The notes beneath the pieces were generated by a model. That model worked only from the letters and a program-made list of their open reading frames with translations. It had not been told where the DNA came from and made no database searches. A DNA stretch of 64,000 nt from an uncultured bacterium. Its GTDB lineage: Bacteria > Verrucomicrobiota > Lentisphaeria > Victivallales > UBA1829. Positions 46,440 through 55,616 of the stretch are shown piece after piece. The position numbers and the translations under genes are program-made. The stretch is taken from contig URKJ01000001.1 in assembly GCA_900548385.1 (NCBI GenBank), positions 214,924 to 278,923 of the forward strand, written 5' to 3'. Position 1 is the first letter of the stretch. Each line of letters opens with the position of its first letter.

Positions 46440-47573
46440 TTATCCGTGATAGCGCTTGTATTCTTTCAGCGCAAAGGTGTCGGTCATTCCGGCGATGTAA
46501 TCGGCGATGATGCGGTGCAGAGAATCTTGCGACTGACGGTGCCGCGCTTTTCTGCCGAGCTGATCCGGATCGTTCAGGAAGATTTCAAACAGAAACTGCA
46601 TCTTTTCCAGCGATTCCGTATTCAGAACGGCAATGTCGGGATGAAAATAAAGGTTGTGATAGAGAAATTCGCGCAACTGAAGCGTGAGCGGTTCAAAATC
46701 GGGGCTGAACGAGATCAGCTTGCAGGGCAGGGCGCGTGCTTCCGCCGAACTTCCCGGAGCGTATTGCTCCAGCAGGGAATTGGAGTGACGGATCGCATTG
46801 CCGACCATCATGTCGATCAGACAGCGCACCGTATAGGAGGTGTAACGCTCGTCCTTCTCCCGCAGTCCTGCTTCCGCCGCTTTCTCCGCCGCCATGTTCC
46901 ATAACGGGATCGTCTCCAGCATCTCAATGGTGATGAGACCGGAATCAAGTCCGTCGTCGGTATCGTGTCCGTAATAGGTCAGGTCGTCGGCAAGGTCCGC
47001 AATCTGTGCTTCGAGCGACGGTTGGGGCGGAAGCGGTTTCCCGTCCAGCCAGATGGCGTGTTCCCGGTGTTTCAGCAGTCCCGCCCGGATTTCCCAGGAG
47101 AGATTCAAACCGTCGTAGTCGGGATATTTGATTTCCAACTCGTCAATGATGCGGAGAGCCTGCAGATTATGGTCAAATCCGCCGTGGGACTGCATGATCT
47201 TGTGGAGCGCGCGTTCTCCGGCGTGCCCGAACGGTGTGTGGCCGATGTCGTGCGCCAAAGAGATCGTTTCCGCGAGATCTTCGTTCAGCCGGAGCGCCCG
47301 CGCGATGGTTCGTGCGATGGCGGCAACTTCGATCGTATGCGTCAGGCGGGTCCGCAGGTGGTCGCCCGAACCGTTCAGGAAAACCTGCGTTTTGTATTCC
47401 AGACGGCGGAACGCGCGGCTGTGGAGAACACGGTCGCGGTCCCGCTGAAAATCGGTGCGGAACGGGTGGCTGACTTCCGGATAACGGCGTCCCGCCGATT
47501 CGTTGTTCCTGACTGCAAACGGTGCGAGGTCGGTTTCCTCGCCGGAGCATTGAACGGAAAGATCACGGATCAT
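46440..47573 (-). CDS. dgt: HD-domain dNTP triphosphohydrolase (dGTPase-like)
   Basis: 377 residues. It hydrolyses dGTP or other dNTPs to the nucleoside and triphosphate. The family features are FRTDFQRDRDRVLHSRAFRRL split over residues about 38-58, RTRLTHTIEV with the first metal His, LAHDIGHTPFGH with the HD pair, and ADDLTYYGHD with the late Asp. The length fits the shorter dGTPase-like group. It lies 14 bp downstream of the acyl-transferring synthase gene and is probably co-transcribed. Confidence 0.92.
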   Translation of the reverse strand: MIRDLSVQCSGEETDLAPFAVRNNESAGRRYPEVSHPFRTDFQRDRDRVLHSRAFRRLEYKTQVFLNGSGDHLRTRLTHTIEVAAIARTIARALRLNEDLAETISLAHDIGHTPFGHAGERALHKIMQSHGGFDHNLQALRIIDELEIKYPDYDGLNLSWEIRAGLLKHREHAIWLDGKPLPPQPSLEAQIADLADDLTYYGHDTDDGLDSGLITIEMLETIPLWNMAAEKAAEAGLREKDERYTSYTVRCLIDMMVGNAIRHSNSLLEQYAPGSSAEARALPCKLISFSPDFEPLTLQLREFLYHNLYFHPDIAVLNTESLEKMQFLFEIFLNDPDQLGRKARHRQSQDSLHRIIADYIAGMTDTFALKEYKRYHG

Positions 47574-47587
47574 GGCACGGTTCCCGT

Positions 47588-48904
47588 TCAGAGCAGTCCG
47601 GGCAGATGAATGCGGACCTGCTCCATCATCTCGTCGTCGCTGATTGAGGTGGTGCGGCCGCGTGCATATTCCGCATCAATCCAATCGCGGATGGCGATGA
47701 TTCCCGGATTGTCTTTGCGGATTTCCGCGCCGTGCGGCGTATTCTCCTGCACCCAGTATGCAATGCCTGCGAGTCCGGATGTGTTGGAAACCGCCACTTT
47801 GCAGGGACGTTTCAGGAACTTTTCCGTATCGAAAATGTTGTAAATCTCTTCACTTTTGGTCAGACCGTCCGCATGAATTCCGGCACGGGTCGTATTGAAA
47901 TCCGCGCCGACGAACGGATAGTTCGGCGGGATCGTGTATTTGATCTGAGTGCGGAAGAATTCCGCCATTTCCGTAATGGCGGTGGTATCGACGCCATCGT
48001 TGATGCCGGAGAGTCCCATCCAGTCGAAAACCAGTCCTTCGATCGGCGGGTTGCCGGTGCGTTCTCCGAATCCGAGGAACGTTCCGTTGACGGCGGAGCA
48101 TCCGTAAAGCCAGGCGCAGACGCCGTTTGCAAGGACCTTGTGGAAATCGTTGTGTCCATGCCATTCCAACTGTTCGGAGGTCGTATCGGTTTCCGTCAGA
48201 ATCATATCCAGCATGGCGGGAACTCCGCGCGGCACGGGGGCATTGGGGAACGGAAGACCGTACCCCATGGTGTCGCAAAGGCGGATTTTTACGCTTGTTC
48301 CGCTTCCGGCGCAGAGATCGTTCAGTTCGTTGATCATCGGGATGACGAACCCTTCAAAATCGGCGCGGGTGGCGTCTTCCAGATGGCAGCGGGGACGCAC
48401 GCCGTTTTCCAGTGCGGCTTCCACGATCTCCTTGTAGGAATCGAGCGCCTGACGGCGTGTCTTGCGGAGTTTCAGAAAAATATGGTAATCTGAGCAGGAG
48501 GTGAGAATTCCGGTCTCTTTCAGTCCCATGGCTTTGACCAGTTCAAAATCCTTCTTCACCGCACGGATCCAGGCGGTGATCTGCGGGAATTCAAATCCGA
48601 GTTCCTGACAGGCTTCCACCGCTTTGCGGTCCTGTTCCCCGTAAAGAAAAAATTCGCTCTGACGGATCACGCCGCGTTCGCCGCCGATCCGGTGCATGAA
48701 TTGGAACAGCTGTACGATCTCTTCGACTGTGTACGGCGGGCGTGCCTGCTGGCCGTCACGGAACGTCGTGTCGGTAATCCAGAAATCATCCGGCAAACGC
48801 GGAGTTATTGTTTTCCCGTCCAGTTTGAATGCCGGAATCTTGTCATAGGAAAATATTTCCCGAAAAAGATTCGGCTCGGCAACATTTTTCAACAGTCTTT
48901 TCAT
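47588..48904 (-). CDS. DRE-TIM metallolyase: 2-isopropylmalate/homocitrate/Re-citrate synthase-like
   Basis: 438 residues. The barrel opens with ITDTTFRDGQQARPP, where the DRE motif binds the metal. CHLEDATRADFEGF and WHGHNDFHKVLANG supply the other metal-site residues. LGFGERTGNPPIEG is the typical glycine-rich closing strand. It condenses acetyl-CoA with a 2-oxo acid. The sequence does not look like ordinary LeuA (no C-terminal leucine-binding domain of normal size). It resembles the group often annotated as 2-isopropylmalate synthase in anaerobes, where some members are suspected Re-citrate synthases. No leuB/C/D is near. Upstream lies a promoter with a palindrome. Confidence 0.75.
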   Translation of the reverse strand: MKRLLKNVAEPNLFREIFSYDKIPAFKLDGKTITPRLPDDFWITDTTFRDGQQARPPYTVEEIVQLFQFMHRIGGERGVIRQSEFFLYGEQDRKAVEACQELGFEFPQITAWIRAVKKDFELVKAMGLKETGILTSCSDYHIFLKLRKTRRQALDSYKEIVEAALENGVRPRCHLEDATRADFEGFVIPMINELNDLCAGSGTSVKIRLCDTMGYGLPFPNAPVPRGVPAMLDMILTETDTTSEQLEWHGHNDFHKVLANGVCAWLYGCSAVNGTFLGFGERTGNPPIEGLVFDWMGLSGINDGVDTTAITEMAEFFRTQIKYTIPPNYPFVGADFNTTRAGIHADGLTKSEEIYNIFDTEKFLKRPCKVAVSNTSGLAGIAYWVQENTPHGAEIRKDNPGIIAIRDWIDAEYARGRTTSISDDEMMEQVRIHLPGLL

Positions 48905-48945
48905 GGATTGCTGGCCTTCTTTCCCGATGTTTTTGGTTTTGCTCT

Positions 48946-48968
48946 GCGTATATCTTCAAAATATACGC
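48946..48968. promoter_or_regulatory. Operator-like palindrome before the synthase-dgt operon
   Basis: GCGTATAT (48946-48953), seven bases, ATATACGC (48961-48968): a perfect 8-bp inverted repeat covering the -10 of the minus-strand promoter. This is the typical form of a dimeric repressor site. Confidence 0.55.
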
Positions 48969-48988
48969 TGCAACTATTATTTTTGCAA
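48960..48988 (-). promoter_or_regulatory. Putative promoter of the synthase-dgt operon
   Basis: On the minus strand TTGCAA (48983-48988), a 17-bp spacer and TATATT (48960-48965), 56 bp before the ATG. Confidence 0.55.
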
Positions 48989-49020
48989 GCAGAAAAACGA
49001 TTTCTTTTAGACAAAAACGG

Positions 49021-49048
49021 TTGCTTTTTCCGGATCTTGCTGTAGATT
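49021..49048 (+). promoter_or_regulatory. Possible promoter of the sirtuin gene
   Basis: TTGCTT (49021-49026), 16 bp, TAGATT (49043-49048); moderate match, 31 bp before the ATG. Confidence 0.3.
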
Positions 49049-49079
49049 GAAACCACGGAAACGAATCGGGAGGTTTATT

Positions 49080-49832
49080 ATGGATGAGTTTTACCGGATG
49101 TTGCGGGAATCCGGATATTGCGTCGTTTTCACCGGAGCGGGAATATCGACGCTTTCCGGCATTCCCGATTTCCGCGGCTCAAACGGCGTATACAGCAGAA
49201 AATTCCAGGGTTTTGACGTGGAGGAAATTCTTTCGATCGACCTGTTTCTCCGGCGTCCCGATCTCTATTATAGCTGGGCAAAACCGTTTATTTATGAACT
49301 GGAACGCTATCAGCCGAACGTTGTGCACCGGGTGATCGCCCGGATGGAGGCGCTGGGGATTGTGAAGATGACCTATACGCAGAATATTGATCTGCTTCAT
49401 GAGCGCGCCGGGACGAAGCGGCTGGGGGAACTGCATGGCAGCCCGGCGGTGCACGAGTGTCTCAAATGCGGGAAAACGTTTGATTATCCGGAGATCGCCG
49501 CCATTGTCGGGCAGGGCAGGGTGCCGGTGTGCCCGCTCTGCGGCGGGATCGTCAAACCGCGGATCGTCTTTTACGGGGAGTCGCTTGATTCCGGACTGCT
49601 TGACCGTGCGGAAGCCGATCTGCGCCGCGCCGATCTTCTGCTGGTGCTCGGAAGCAGCCTGACCGTGAACCCGGCGGCATCGCTGCCCCGTATCACCTTG
49701 GCGTCCGGTGGAAATCTTGTGATCGTCAACCGCCAGCCGACGCCGCTCGACCGGTATGCCGTGCGGCGGTTCGATGATCTGGAATCCGTTTTTCAGCTGC
49801 TGGAGCGGAAACTGGACGGCGGGAACGTTTAA
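49080..49832 (+). CDS. cobB: Sirtuin, NAD+-dependent protein deacylase
   Basis: 250 residues from ATG 49080 (GGGAGG upstream). It removes acyl groups from protein lysines with NAD+. [19 protein letters not shown] is the NAD site, [12 protein letters not shown] continues it, and ELHGS carries the catalytic His. CLKCGK and CPLCGG form the zinc site. The late [11 protein letters not shown] and VIVNRQPTP are also typical. Its 3' end overlaps the converging pseudopilin gene by four bases. Deacetylase versus other deacylase activity is undecided. Confidence 0.95.
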   Translation: MDEFYRMLRESGYCVVFTGAGISTLSGIPDFRGSNGVYSRKFQGFDVEEILSIDLFLRRPDLYYSWAKPFIYELERYQPNVVHRVIARMEALGIVKMTYTQNIDLLHERAGTKRLGELHGSPAVHECLKCGKTFDYPEIAAIVGQGRVPVCPLCGGIVKPRIVFYGESLDSGLLDRAEADLRRADLLLVLGSSLTVNPAASLPRITLASGGNLVIVNRQPTPLDRYAVRRFDDLESVFQLLERKLDGGNV

Positions 49833-50599
49833 CGCATGTTGGAGGCAAACCGTTTTCTCCAAAGAGTGAACATGAGTCCCCAGTCCTGAGTCGGCACTCC
49901 GAGTTCCGTCATCGTGTTGGCGAGCTTGGCGTGCCCATCGTGAAACCAGACCGTTTTATAGACTCCGTGAACAATCAGCGGCGTGACCTGTTTGGTGGTC
50001 GTTGTCGGATAATAGAGATGTCCCGGGGAATTCAGATCATGCGTGAAACCGTCACGGAGCGGGACTTCGATCAGTCCGATTTTGTCGCTGGGACGGAATA
50101 CCCGTTCCGGAGCAACGGCAGAATTCGGAAGAGCCGGCGTTCCGGAGACTCCCGTGAAAAAGTTTGTGTTCTGAGAAAACGCGGTGATTACCGCGTAAGC
50201 GTTTTTCATTGCGTTTCCGCTGGAATTTGAACTGTAATCCCAGTGTTTTTCACAATAGCTCTGGGGGAGCGCTTTGTTTATATAATTTCTCTTTTTATCC
50301 CGGATCGGCTGCAGATATTTGCTTTGGATCAGTTTTTCCCAAAGTGTTCCATCCTTGAATGTCTCATCATTGCCTTCTACATATGCGGGCCAGGGATAAT
50401 ACTTCAAATCCGCCGCATACTGAATCACGCCGAGTCCGTTCTGCTTGACACTGTTGACGCAGGAAATGGATTGCGCTTTTTCTCTTGCTGCATTCAGAGC
50501 CGGCAGAAGCAGGGCCGCCAGGATGGCAATTATGGCAATTACCACGAGGAGCTCTATAAGGGTGAATGCGCAAACTCTTTCAGACATAGTTTTTTTCAT
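49829..50599 (-). CDS. Prepilin-type pseudopilin, cassette 4 (no hydrolase)
   Basis: 256 residues. The leader [11 protein letters not shown] precedes the N-helix [20 protein letters not shown]; -1 is Ala, +1 Phe, +5 Glu. [21 protein letters not shown] follows. [12 protein letters not shown] near the C-terminus matches the family's DG-containing motif. It is transcribed away from the AraC gene at 50814 and converges on the sirtuin gene with a four-base overlap. Unlike the other cassettes, no secreted hydrolase follows. Confidence 0.9.
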   Translation of the reverse strand: MKKTMSERVCAFTLIELLVVIAIIAILAALLLPALNAAREKAQSISCVNSVKQNGLGVIQYAADLKYYPWPAYVEGNDETFKDGTLWEKLIQSKYLQPIRDKKRNYINKALPQSYCEKHWDYSSNSSGNAMKNAYAVITAFSQNTNFFTGVSGTPALPNSAVAPERVFRPSDKIGLIEVPLRDGFTHDLNSPGHLYYPTTTTKQVTPLIVHGVYKTVWFHDGHAKLANTMTELGVPTQDWGLMFTLWRKRFASNMR

Positions 50600-50639
50600 C
50601 GTTTCCGGTTCTCCATATAATTTATGCTTTGTTGATTTT

Positions 50640-50668
50640 ATTATACATCATATTCCGGATTTTGTAAA
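50640..50668 (-). promoter_or_regulatory. Promoter of the cassette 4 pseudopilin
   Basis: On the minus strand TTTACA (50663-50668), a 17-bp spacer and a perfect TATAAT (50640-50645), 40 bp before the ATG. Confidence 0.65.
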
Positions 50669-50766
50669 TGGTTTTTTTGGATGTATTTTTTGTATTTTTT
50701 GTCCAATATGCAGTTGCAATGTACGGGGATCAATCATATTTCTCTTGATTTTTTACTTTTCCCCGG

Positions 50767-50795
50767 TTGATTTCACTGCCGGAACAGACTATATT
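50767..50795 (+). promoter_or_regulatory. Promoter of the cassette 4 AraC gene
   Basis: TTGATT (50767-50772), a 17-bp spacer and TATATT (50790-50795), close to the ATG at 50814 (ribosome site AAAGGGAG). Confidence 0.6.
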
Positions 50796-50813
50796 CCCGG
50801 AAAGGGAGCGATT

Positions 50814-51650
50814 ATGAAAAACGGCAAAAACAGTATTTCGGAGGGGGAGATCAATCCGGCATCGCTGATGGCGTCGATGGATCTTGAATTCATCGCGGCG
50901 GGAATCGGCGAAAAAACCTTGCACTGGACCAAGTTGAACGCCTTCTGCGGCTATGTCTTTTTTCGTATTTACTGTCTGGAGAGCGGCAGGTTCCAGATCA
51001 AAGACCCTTACGGGGTCACCGTGCTCGAACCGGGTAATTTGTACCTGATTCCCTGTTTTACTCCTCTGACCAATTCCGGAATTGAGCCCAGTACGCATTA
51101 CTGGATTCACTTTGTTTCGAATCGGCTGTCGCAGTTTCCTGTTTTTGCCCGTCCGGTTGTTCTGAATGGCGATCCGGCGGAGTGGAAACCGCATATTGAT
51201 TATATTCTGGAACACCGGAAATCCGTTACAACGTTCCGGGACGCAGAGGAGTTCCGGCATCATCTTTCCTGTCTGATCGTTCCGTTTCTGGATATGATGT
51301 CCAATCATCTGATTGAGGATCGCGAGCTGATTTGTGCGTTTTCCCGTGTGATTGCATTTGTCGATGAGAATCTGCACCGGGATATTGCTGTTTCGGAGCT
51401 GCAGGCGCTTTCCGGTATGCGCCGGCAGGATTTCTCCGCTTTATTCCGGAAAAGTTTTACGATTCCGCCGAAACAGTTCATCGTTCTCCGCAAACTGTGC
51501 CGTGCGCAGCGGCTTCTTCTGGAAACGTCCCTGCCGATCAAAGAGATCGCGCACCGCTGCGGCTGGAACGACGAGTATTTCTTTCATAAAATTTTCAAAA
51601 AATATATCGGTTCTCCGCCCGCATTCTGCCGGAAATGGCGCGTTTACTGA
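50814..51650 (+). CDS. AraC-family transcriptional regulator, cassette 4
   Basis: 278 residues from ATG 50814. A cupin-like sensor (VTVLEPGNLYLIPCFTPL near residue 70) is followed by the C-terminal HTH pair (IAVSELQALSGMRRQDFSALF, then IAHRCGWNDEYFFHKIF and IGSPPAFCRKW). It is divergent from the pseudopilin gene across a 214-bp gap holding both promoters, the layout expected when the regulator controls the pseudopilin. Confidence 0.9.
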   Translation: MKNGKNSISEGEINPASLMASMDLEFIAAGIGEKTLHWTKLNAFCGYVFFRIYCLESGRFQIKDPYGVTVLEPGNLYLIPCFTPLTNSGIEPSTHYWIHFVSNRLSQFPVFARPVVLNGDPAEWKPHIDYILEHRKSVTTFRDAEEFRHHLSCLIVPFLDMMSNHLIEDRELICAFSRVIAFVDENLHRDIAVSELQALSGMRRQDFSALFRKSFTIPPKQFIVLRKLCRAQRLLLETSLPIKEIAHRCGWNDEYFFHKIFKKYIGSPPAFCRKWRVY

Positions 51651-52003
51651 CGGATCCGTCATAATTCCAGAGAATTTGGTCTCAGCAGGAAGTACCGGAT
51701 TCCCATTGTCTCCAAGCCGCTGTCATCCCGCCTGACTTTGATGTTATCCCGGACGATAAGGATTTTCTTGAAAGAACCGGCAATCCGTGCAAGCGGACGT
51801 TTTTTCTGGAAGATTCTTCTTTTGAACGGAGTGTTTGATGTAATGCTTTTCTTTTATGTCATTATGTGGTTCTTGAAAATCAAATGACGACAACGTATGT
51901 TTTTGAAAAGTTACCAGTTTTTCTCAATAAAGTTGAGAGTATATAAAACGGCATCCGTCGACTCTATGCAACGGATGCCGTTTCGTTCCGGCTGATGGGA
52001 AGG
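51651..52003. other. Intergenic region with no gene seen
   Basis: 353 bp between converging genes. Apart from the purM terminator at its right end I find no start with a ribosome site and no RNA-like fold. Confidence 0.6.
51944..51983 (-). terminator. Terminator of purM
   Basis: AAACGGCATCCGT (51946-51958) pairs perfectly with ACGGATGCCGTTT (51971-51983). On the minus strand the stem is followed by TATATAC after the T run. Confidence 0.8.
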
Positions 52004-53062
52004 TCAGTCTTCCACAAGCGATTTTTTGGAGCCTTTGACGATTTCGCCGCAGATGAATGCTTTGAAACCTGCTTTTTTGCAGATTGCGATTGCCTGTTTC
52101 GCCGCATCGGCGGGAACGAACCACACCATGCCGACGCCCATGTTGAAGACCCGGTAGGCTTCGGAGTCGTTGATGTTGCCGGCTTCCGTGATCAGGCGGA
52201 AGATCGGAGGTGCGCTCTTGATCGTGCTCTTGTGGAACACGGCGTTGACGTTCTTCGGCAGGATTCGCGGAACGTTGTCATAGAGTCCGCCGCCGGTGAT
52301 GTGCGCGATGCCGTCAAGCGGCAGCTCCGCGTCCATTGCCGCTTTGATCGCGGGCCAGTAACAGGTGTGCGGTTTGAGGAGCGCTTCCCCGATTGTCTCG
52401 TGGTTCAGCTCTGCAAGTTCGGTGTCCACATCGTAGCGGCAGTTGTGGAACAGCACCTGACGGGCAAGGCTGAAGCCGTTGGTATGGAGACCATTGGAGG
52501 GGAGGCCGATGGCGACGTGTCCCGGTTTGATCTTTTCGCCAGTGATCAGTTTATCTTTTTCCACAATGCCGTTGATGACGCCGACGAGGTCGAAGTCGTT
52601 GCCGTACATTCCCGGCATTTCCGCGGTTTCGCCGCCGAGGACCGCGCAGCCGACCTTTTTGCAGGCGTCGGCAATGCCGCCGAGGATATCTTCATAAAGC
52701 GGACTGCGGAGTTTGCCGATACCGATGTAATCAAGGAAGAAAACCGGTTCCGCCCCCTGAACGCTGATGTCGTTGACGCAGTGGTTGACGATGTCGTGAC
52801 CAACCGTGTCGAATTTCTGCATGAGAGCGGCGACCATGAGCTTGGTTCCGACGCCGTCGATGCTGGATACGAAAACGGGCTGTTTGTACTTGCTCAGGTC
52901 GATCTGGAAGAGACCGCCGAAACCGCCGATGGGGGCGAGCATTTCGGGACGTTTCGTCGACGCCAGTTTCTTCTTGACGCGCGTGAGCAGTTCCGTGGCG
53001 AGATCAATATCCACGCCGGCTTCTTTGTAAGTTGAGACTTGCTTTGCTTTTTTCGGAGCCAT
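52004..53062 (-). CDS. purM: Phosphoribosylformylglycinamidine cyclo-ligase (AIR synthetase)
   Basis: 352 residues, usual PurM length. It closes the imidazole ring of AIR using ATP. YKEAGVDIDLATELL at the start, SSIDGVGTKLMVA, the NDISVQGAEPVFFLDYIG strand and GGETAEMPGMY are all hallmark segments. LPSNGLHTNGFSLAR and HITGGGLYDNVPRILP follow. A single-gene unit with its own terminator; purQ is 31 kb away. Confidence 0.97.
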   Translation of the reverse strand: MAPKKAKQVSTYKEAGVDIDLATELLTRVKKKLASTKRPEMLAPIGGFGGLFQIDLSKYKQPVFVSSIDGVGTKLMVAALMQKFDTVGHDIVNHCVNDISVQGAEPVFFLDYIGIGKLRSPLYEDILGGIADACKKVGCAVLGGETAEMPGMYGNDFDLVGVINGIVEKDKLITGEKIKPGHVAIGLPSNGLHTNGFSLARQVLFHNCRYDVDTELAELNHETIGEALLKPHTCYWPAIKAAMDAELPLDGIAHITGGGLYDNVPRILPKNVNAVFHKSTIKSAPPIFRLITEAGNINDSEAYRVFNMGVGMVWFVPADAAKQAIAICKKAGFKAFICGEIVKGSKKSLVED

Positions 53063-53225
53063 TTTTACCTCGGATTGTTTACGGTTTCAGTTCTTCATGC
53101 AGTAATATACATGCTTTTTCCCCAGATTAAAGCGGAATTTTGCGAAAATTATGCCGTTTACTGGATTTTTCCCGTTTTCATATTATATTGTGGATGTCAA
53201 ACCAAAATTGAAAGGAGTCAGACAA

Positions 53226-54593
53226 ATGTCTTTTCTTGACGACAAGTATCTGCTGGAAAGCGAATCCGCGGTTGCGATTTACAACGCGGTGAAGGATCTT
53301 CCGGTCATCGACCCGCACAATCACGCCGACGTTGCGGAGATCGCCGCGAATGCGAATTATTCGGATGCGTGGAAAGTGTTCGCCGCGACCGACCACTATG
53401 TCTGGGAAGTCATGCGCAAACGCGGCGTGGAGGAGAAGAACATCACCGGATCCGCCACACCGAAAGAAAAATGGATGGAACTCGCCCGCGTTATGCCGGA
53501 GATCGCCGGAAACCCGGTTTTTGAATGGATTCACCTTGATCTCCGCAGACGGTTCGGCATCACCGACGTTCTTTGTTCGGACAATGCGGAACGGATCTGG
53601 AACGAAGTCAACGCGAAACTTGCAACGGATGCGTTCAAACCGCTTGCGCTTCTGGAAGCGATGAACGTGGAAGTCATGTGCTCCACCGACGACCCGGTCG
53701 ATACCCTCGAATACCATACGCTGGTCAATGAAAAGGCCGGGCGCACGGTGATCCGTCCGACGTGGCGTCCCGACAAGTCCATGCGCATCCATTATCCCGG
53801 ATTCCGCGACTACATCGCCAAACTCGGCGAACGGTTCGGCGTCAGGATCGGATCGGTCGCGAAACTGGTGGAAGTTCTCCAGATGTCGCACGACTTTTTT
53901 GCGGAAAAAGGCTGCCGGGCGAGCGATCACGACACCCCGCATCCGCTTCCCGGAAAAGCCACGCTCGAAGAGGCGGAAGCCGTCTTCAAGCGCGCGATGG
54001 CGGGCGAGACGATGACGCAGGCGGATATTGACACCTATCAGGATTATCTCACGCTTCAGGTCGCGGCGATGGATATGCGCGCGGGCTGGGTCTATCAGCT
54101 GCACATGGGCGTGGTGCGCGATGTCCGCAATTCGCTGTTTGAGGCGCTTGGAATGGATGTCGGCGGCGACGTCTCCGAGTTTCAGATCGACATCGTCAAA
54201 CCGCTTTGCAGCTTCCTGAATCATTTTGACGACAAACTCAAGATCGTACTGTACTGTCTGGAGCCCTGTCATCAGGCGGCGTTGACGGCGGTTGCCCGTG
54301 CATTCGGCAAAAATGTCCGTCTGGGCTCCGCCTGGTGGCTCAACGACCAGCCCTACGGCATGTCCACACAGCTGGAGTACATCGGCAATGTGGATGTGTA
54401 TACCTGCTTCGGCGGCATGGTTTCCGATTCCCGCAAAATTCTCTCTTACGCCTCCCGTTTCGAGATGTTCCGCAGAACGTTGGCGAATGTGCTCGGCGGT
54501 CTTGTCCTCAAAGGCCGGATGCCGCAGGAGATCGCGGAAAAAATCGCGGTCATGATGTGCTACACCGAGCCTAAAAAGTTCTTCAACGTCTGA
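53226..54593 (+). CDS. uxaC: Glucuronate isomerase (uronate isomerase)
   Basis: 455 residues from ATG 53226 (AAAGGAG upstream; the open frame to the left lacks a ribosome site). It isomerises D-glucuronate to fructuronate and galacturonate to tagaturonate. IDPHNHADV carries the HxH metal motif, and CSTDDPVDTLEYH is a family signature. HMGVVRDVRNSL, GSAWWLNDQ and the C-terminal RRTLANVLGGLV fit UxaC. A TATATT -10 lies at 53184. nagB follows after 19 bp, so the two form an operon for uronic acid and amino-sugar use. Confidence 0.96.
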   Translation: MSFLDDKYLLESESAVAIYNAVKDLPVIDPHNHADVAEIAANANYSDAWKVFAATDHYVWEVMRKRGVEEKNITGSATPKEKWMELARVMPEIAGNPVFEWIHLDLRRRFGITDVLCSDNAERIWNEVNAKLATDAFKPLALLEAMNVEVMCSTDDPVDTLEYHTLVNEKAGRTVIRPTWRPDKSMRIHYPGFRDYIAKLGERFGVRIGSVAKLVEVLQMSHDFFAEKGCRASDHDTPHPLPGKATLEEAEAVFKRAMAGETMTQADIDTYQDYLTLQVAAMDMRAGWVYQLHMGVVRDVRNSLFEALGMDVGGDVSEFQIDIVKPLCSFLNHFDDKLKIVLYCLEPCHQAALTAVARAFGKNVRLGSAWWLNDQPYGMSTQLEYIGNVDVYTCFGGMVSDSRKILSYASRFEMFRRTLANVLGGLVLKGRMPQEIAEKIAVMMCYTEPKKFFNV

Positions 54594-54612
54594 AACAGTC
54601 AGGGGTGATTTT

Positions 54613-55413
54613 ATGGAAGTTGTCATTATGCCGGATACCCGGCGGGCGGTTTTGCTTTCCGCACGTCTGATTGCGGAGCAGATCCGCCGCAAGCCGGATT
54701 CCACGCTGGGACTTGCCACCGGACGCACGATGGAAAATCTTTACAGCGTGCTTGCCGGAATGCACCGGGATGAGGGACTCGATTTCTCCCTCTGCCGCTC
54801 CTTCAATCTGGATGAATACATCGGCTTGCCGGAAGACGATCCGAATTCTTACCGTTCGTACATGAATCAGCATCTGTTTTCCAAAGTGAACATGGATCTC
54901 CGCAATACGCATCTCCCGCTCGGCAATGTGCCGGACCTTGAGGCGGAATGCGAAAACTATGAAAAACGCATGGCGGAATGCGGCGGAGTCGATCTTCAGC
55001 TCCTCGGTATCGGACGCAGCGGACATATCGGATTCAACGAGCCGCTCTCGTCGCTTTCCTCCCGTACCCGTGCAAAGGCGTTGACGCCGACCACGATTGA
55101 ACAGAACGCTCCTCTGTTTCCGCGTCCGGAAGATATGCCGAAACGCGCAATTACGATGGGCGTCGGCACGATTCTGGAAGCCGAAAGCATTCTGATGCTT
55201 GTGACCGGTGCGGAAAAAGCCGGAATCCTTGCAAAAGCGGTTGAGGGACCGGTAACGGCGATGATCTCCGCATCCGCGCTTCAGCTGCACCCCAAATGCA
55301 CGGTGGTTGTGGACGAAGCCGCCGCCGCGGAACTCCAGAACAAGGAATACTGTCATTGGATTTTCCGCAATGAGCCGAAATGGCGGAAATATCAGGATCT
55401 CCTGAACGCCTGA
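54613..55413 (+). CDS. nagB: Glucosamine-6-phosphate deaminase
   Basis: 266 residues. It converts glucosamine-6-phosphate to fructose-6-phosphate and ammonia. LGLATGRTMENLY binds the phosphate. SFNLDEYIGL carries the catalytic Asp, and LLGIGRSGHIGFNEP the active-site His. ITMGVGTILEAESILMLVTG is the late core. GRTMENLY replaces the more common GSTP form, a small change in the phosphate loop. It follows uxaC closely and is followed by the amino-acid ABC transporter behind a separate promoter. Confidence 0.94.
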   Translation: MEVVIMPDTRRAVLLSARLIAEQIRRKPDSTLGLATGRTMENLYSVLAGMHRDEGLDFSLCRSFNLDEYIGLPEDDPNSYRSYMNQHLFSKVNMDLRNTHLPLGNVPDLEAECENYEKRMAECGGVDLQLLGIGRSGHIGFNEPLSSLSSRTRAKALTPTTIEQNAPLFPRPEDMPKRAITMGVGTILEAESILMLVTGAEKAGILAKAVEGPVTAMISASALQLHPKCTVVVDEAAAAELQNKEYCHWIFRNEPKWRKYQDLLNA

Positions 55414-55535
55414 GCCGTTTCCGGCTGAAAGTGTGGACCGTACTTTGCATTTCCGGAAAGGGAATGCGGGTGCGGTCTTCTTTTTTCGGAAAGGCGGTTT
55501 CCCGGAGGAAAAAGACGCAATTCTGCCGTCTGTTC

Positions 55536-55563
55536 TTGAAAAACAACGGCAAACGGCTATATT
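55536..55563 (+). promoter_or_regulatory. Promoter of the amino-acid ABC transporter operon
   Basis: TTGAAA (55536-55541), a 16-bp spacer and TATATT (55558-55563), 53 bp before the ATG at 55617. Confidence 0.6.
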
Positions 55564-55616
55564 ATCCGGACGGTATGTTCCGAATGAATCTGACATGAAA
55601 TAATACGAGGTTTGCC

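Noticed and set aside
55410..55435. AGCCG/CGGCT hairpin after nagB as terminator
   Set aside because: Five base pairs and no following T run.
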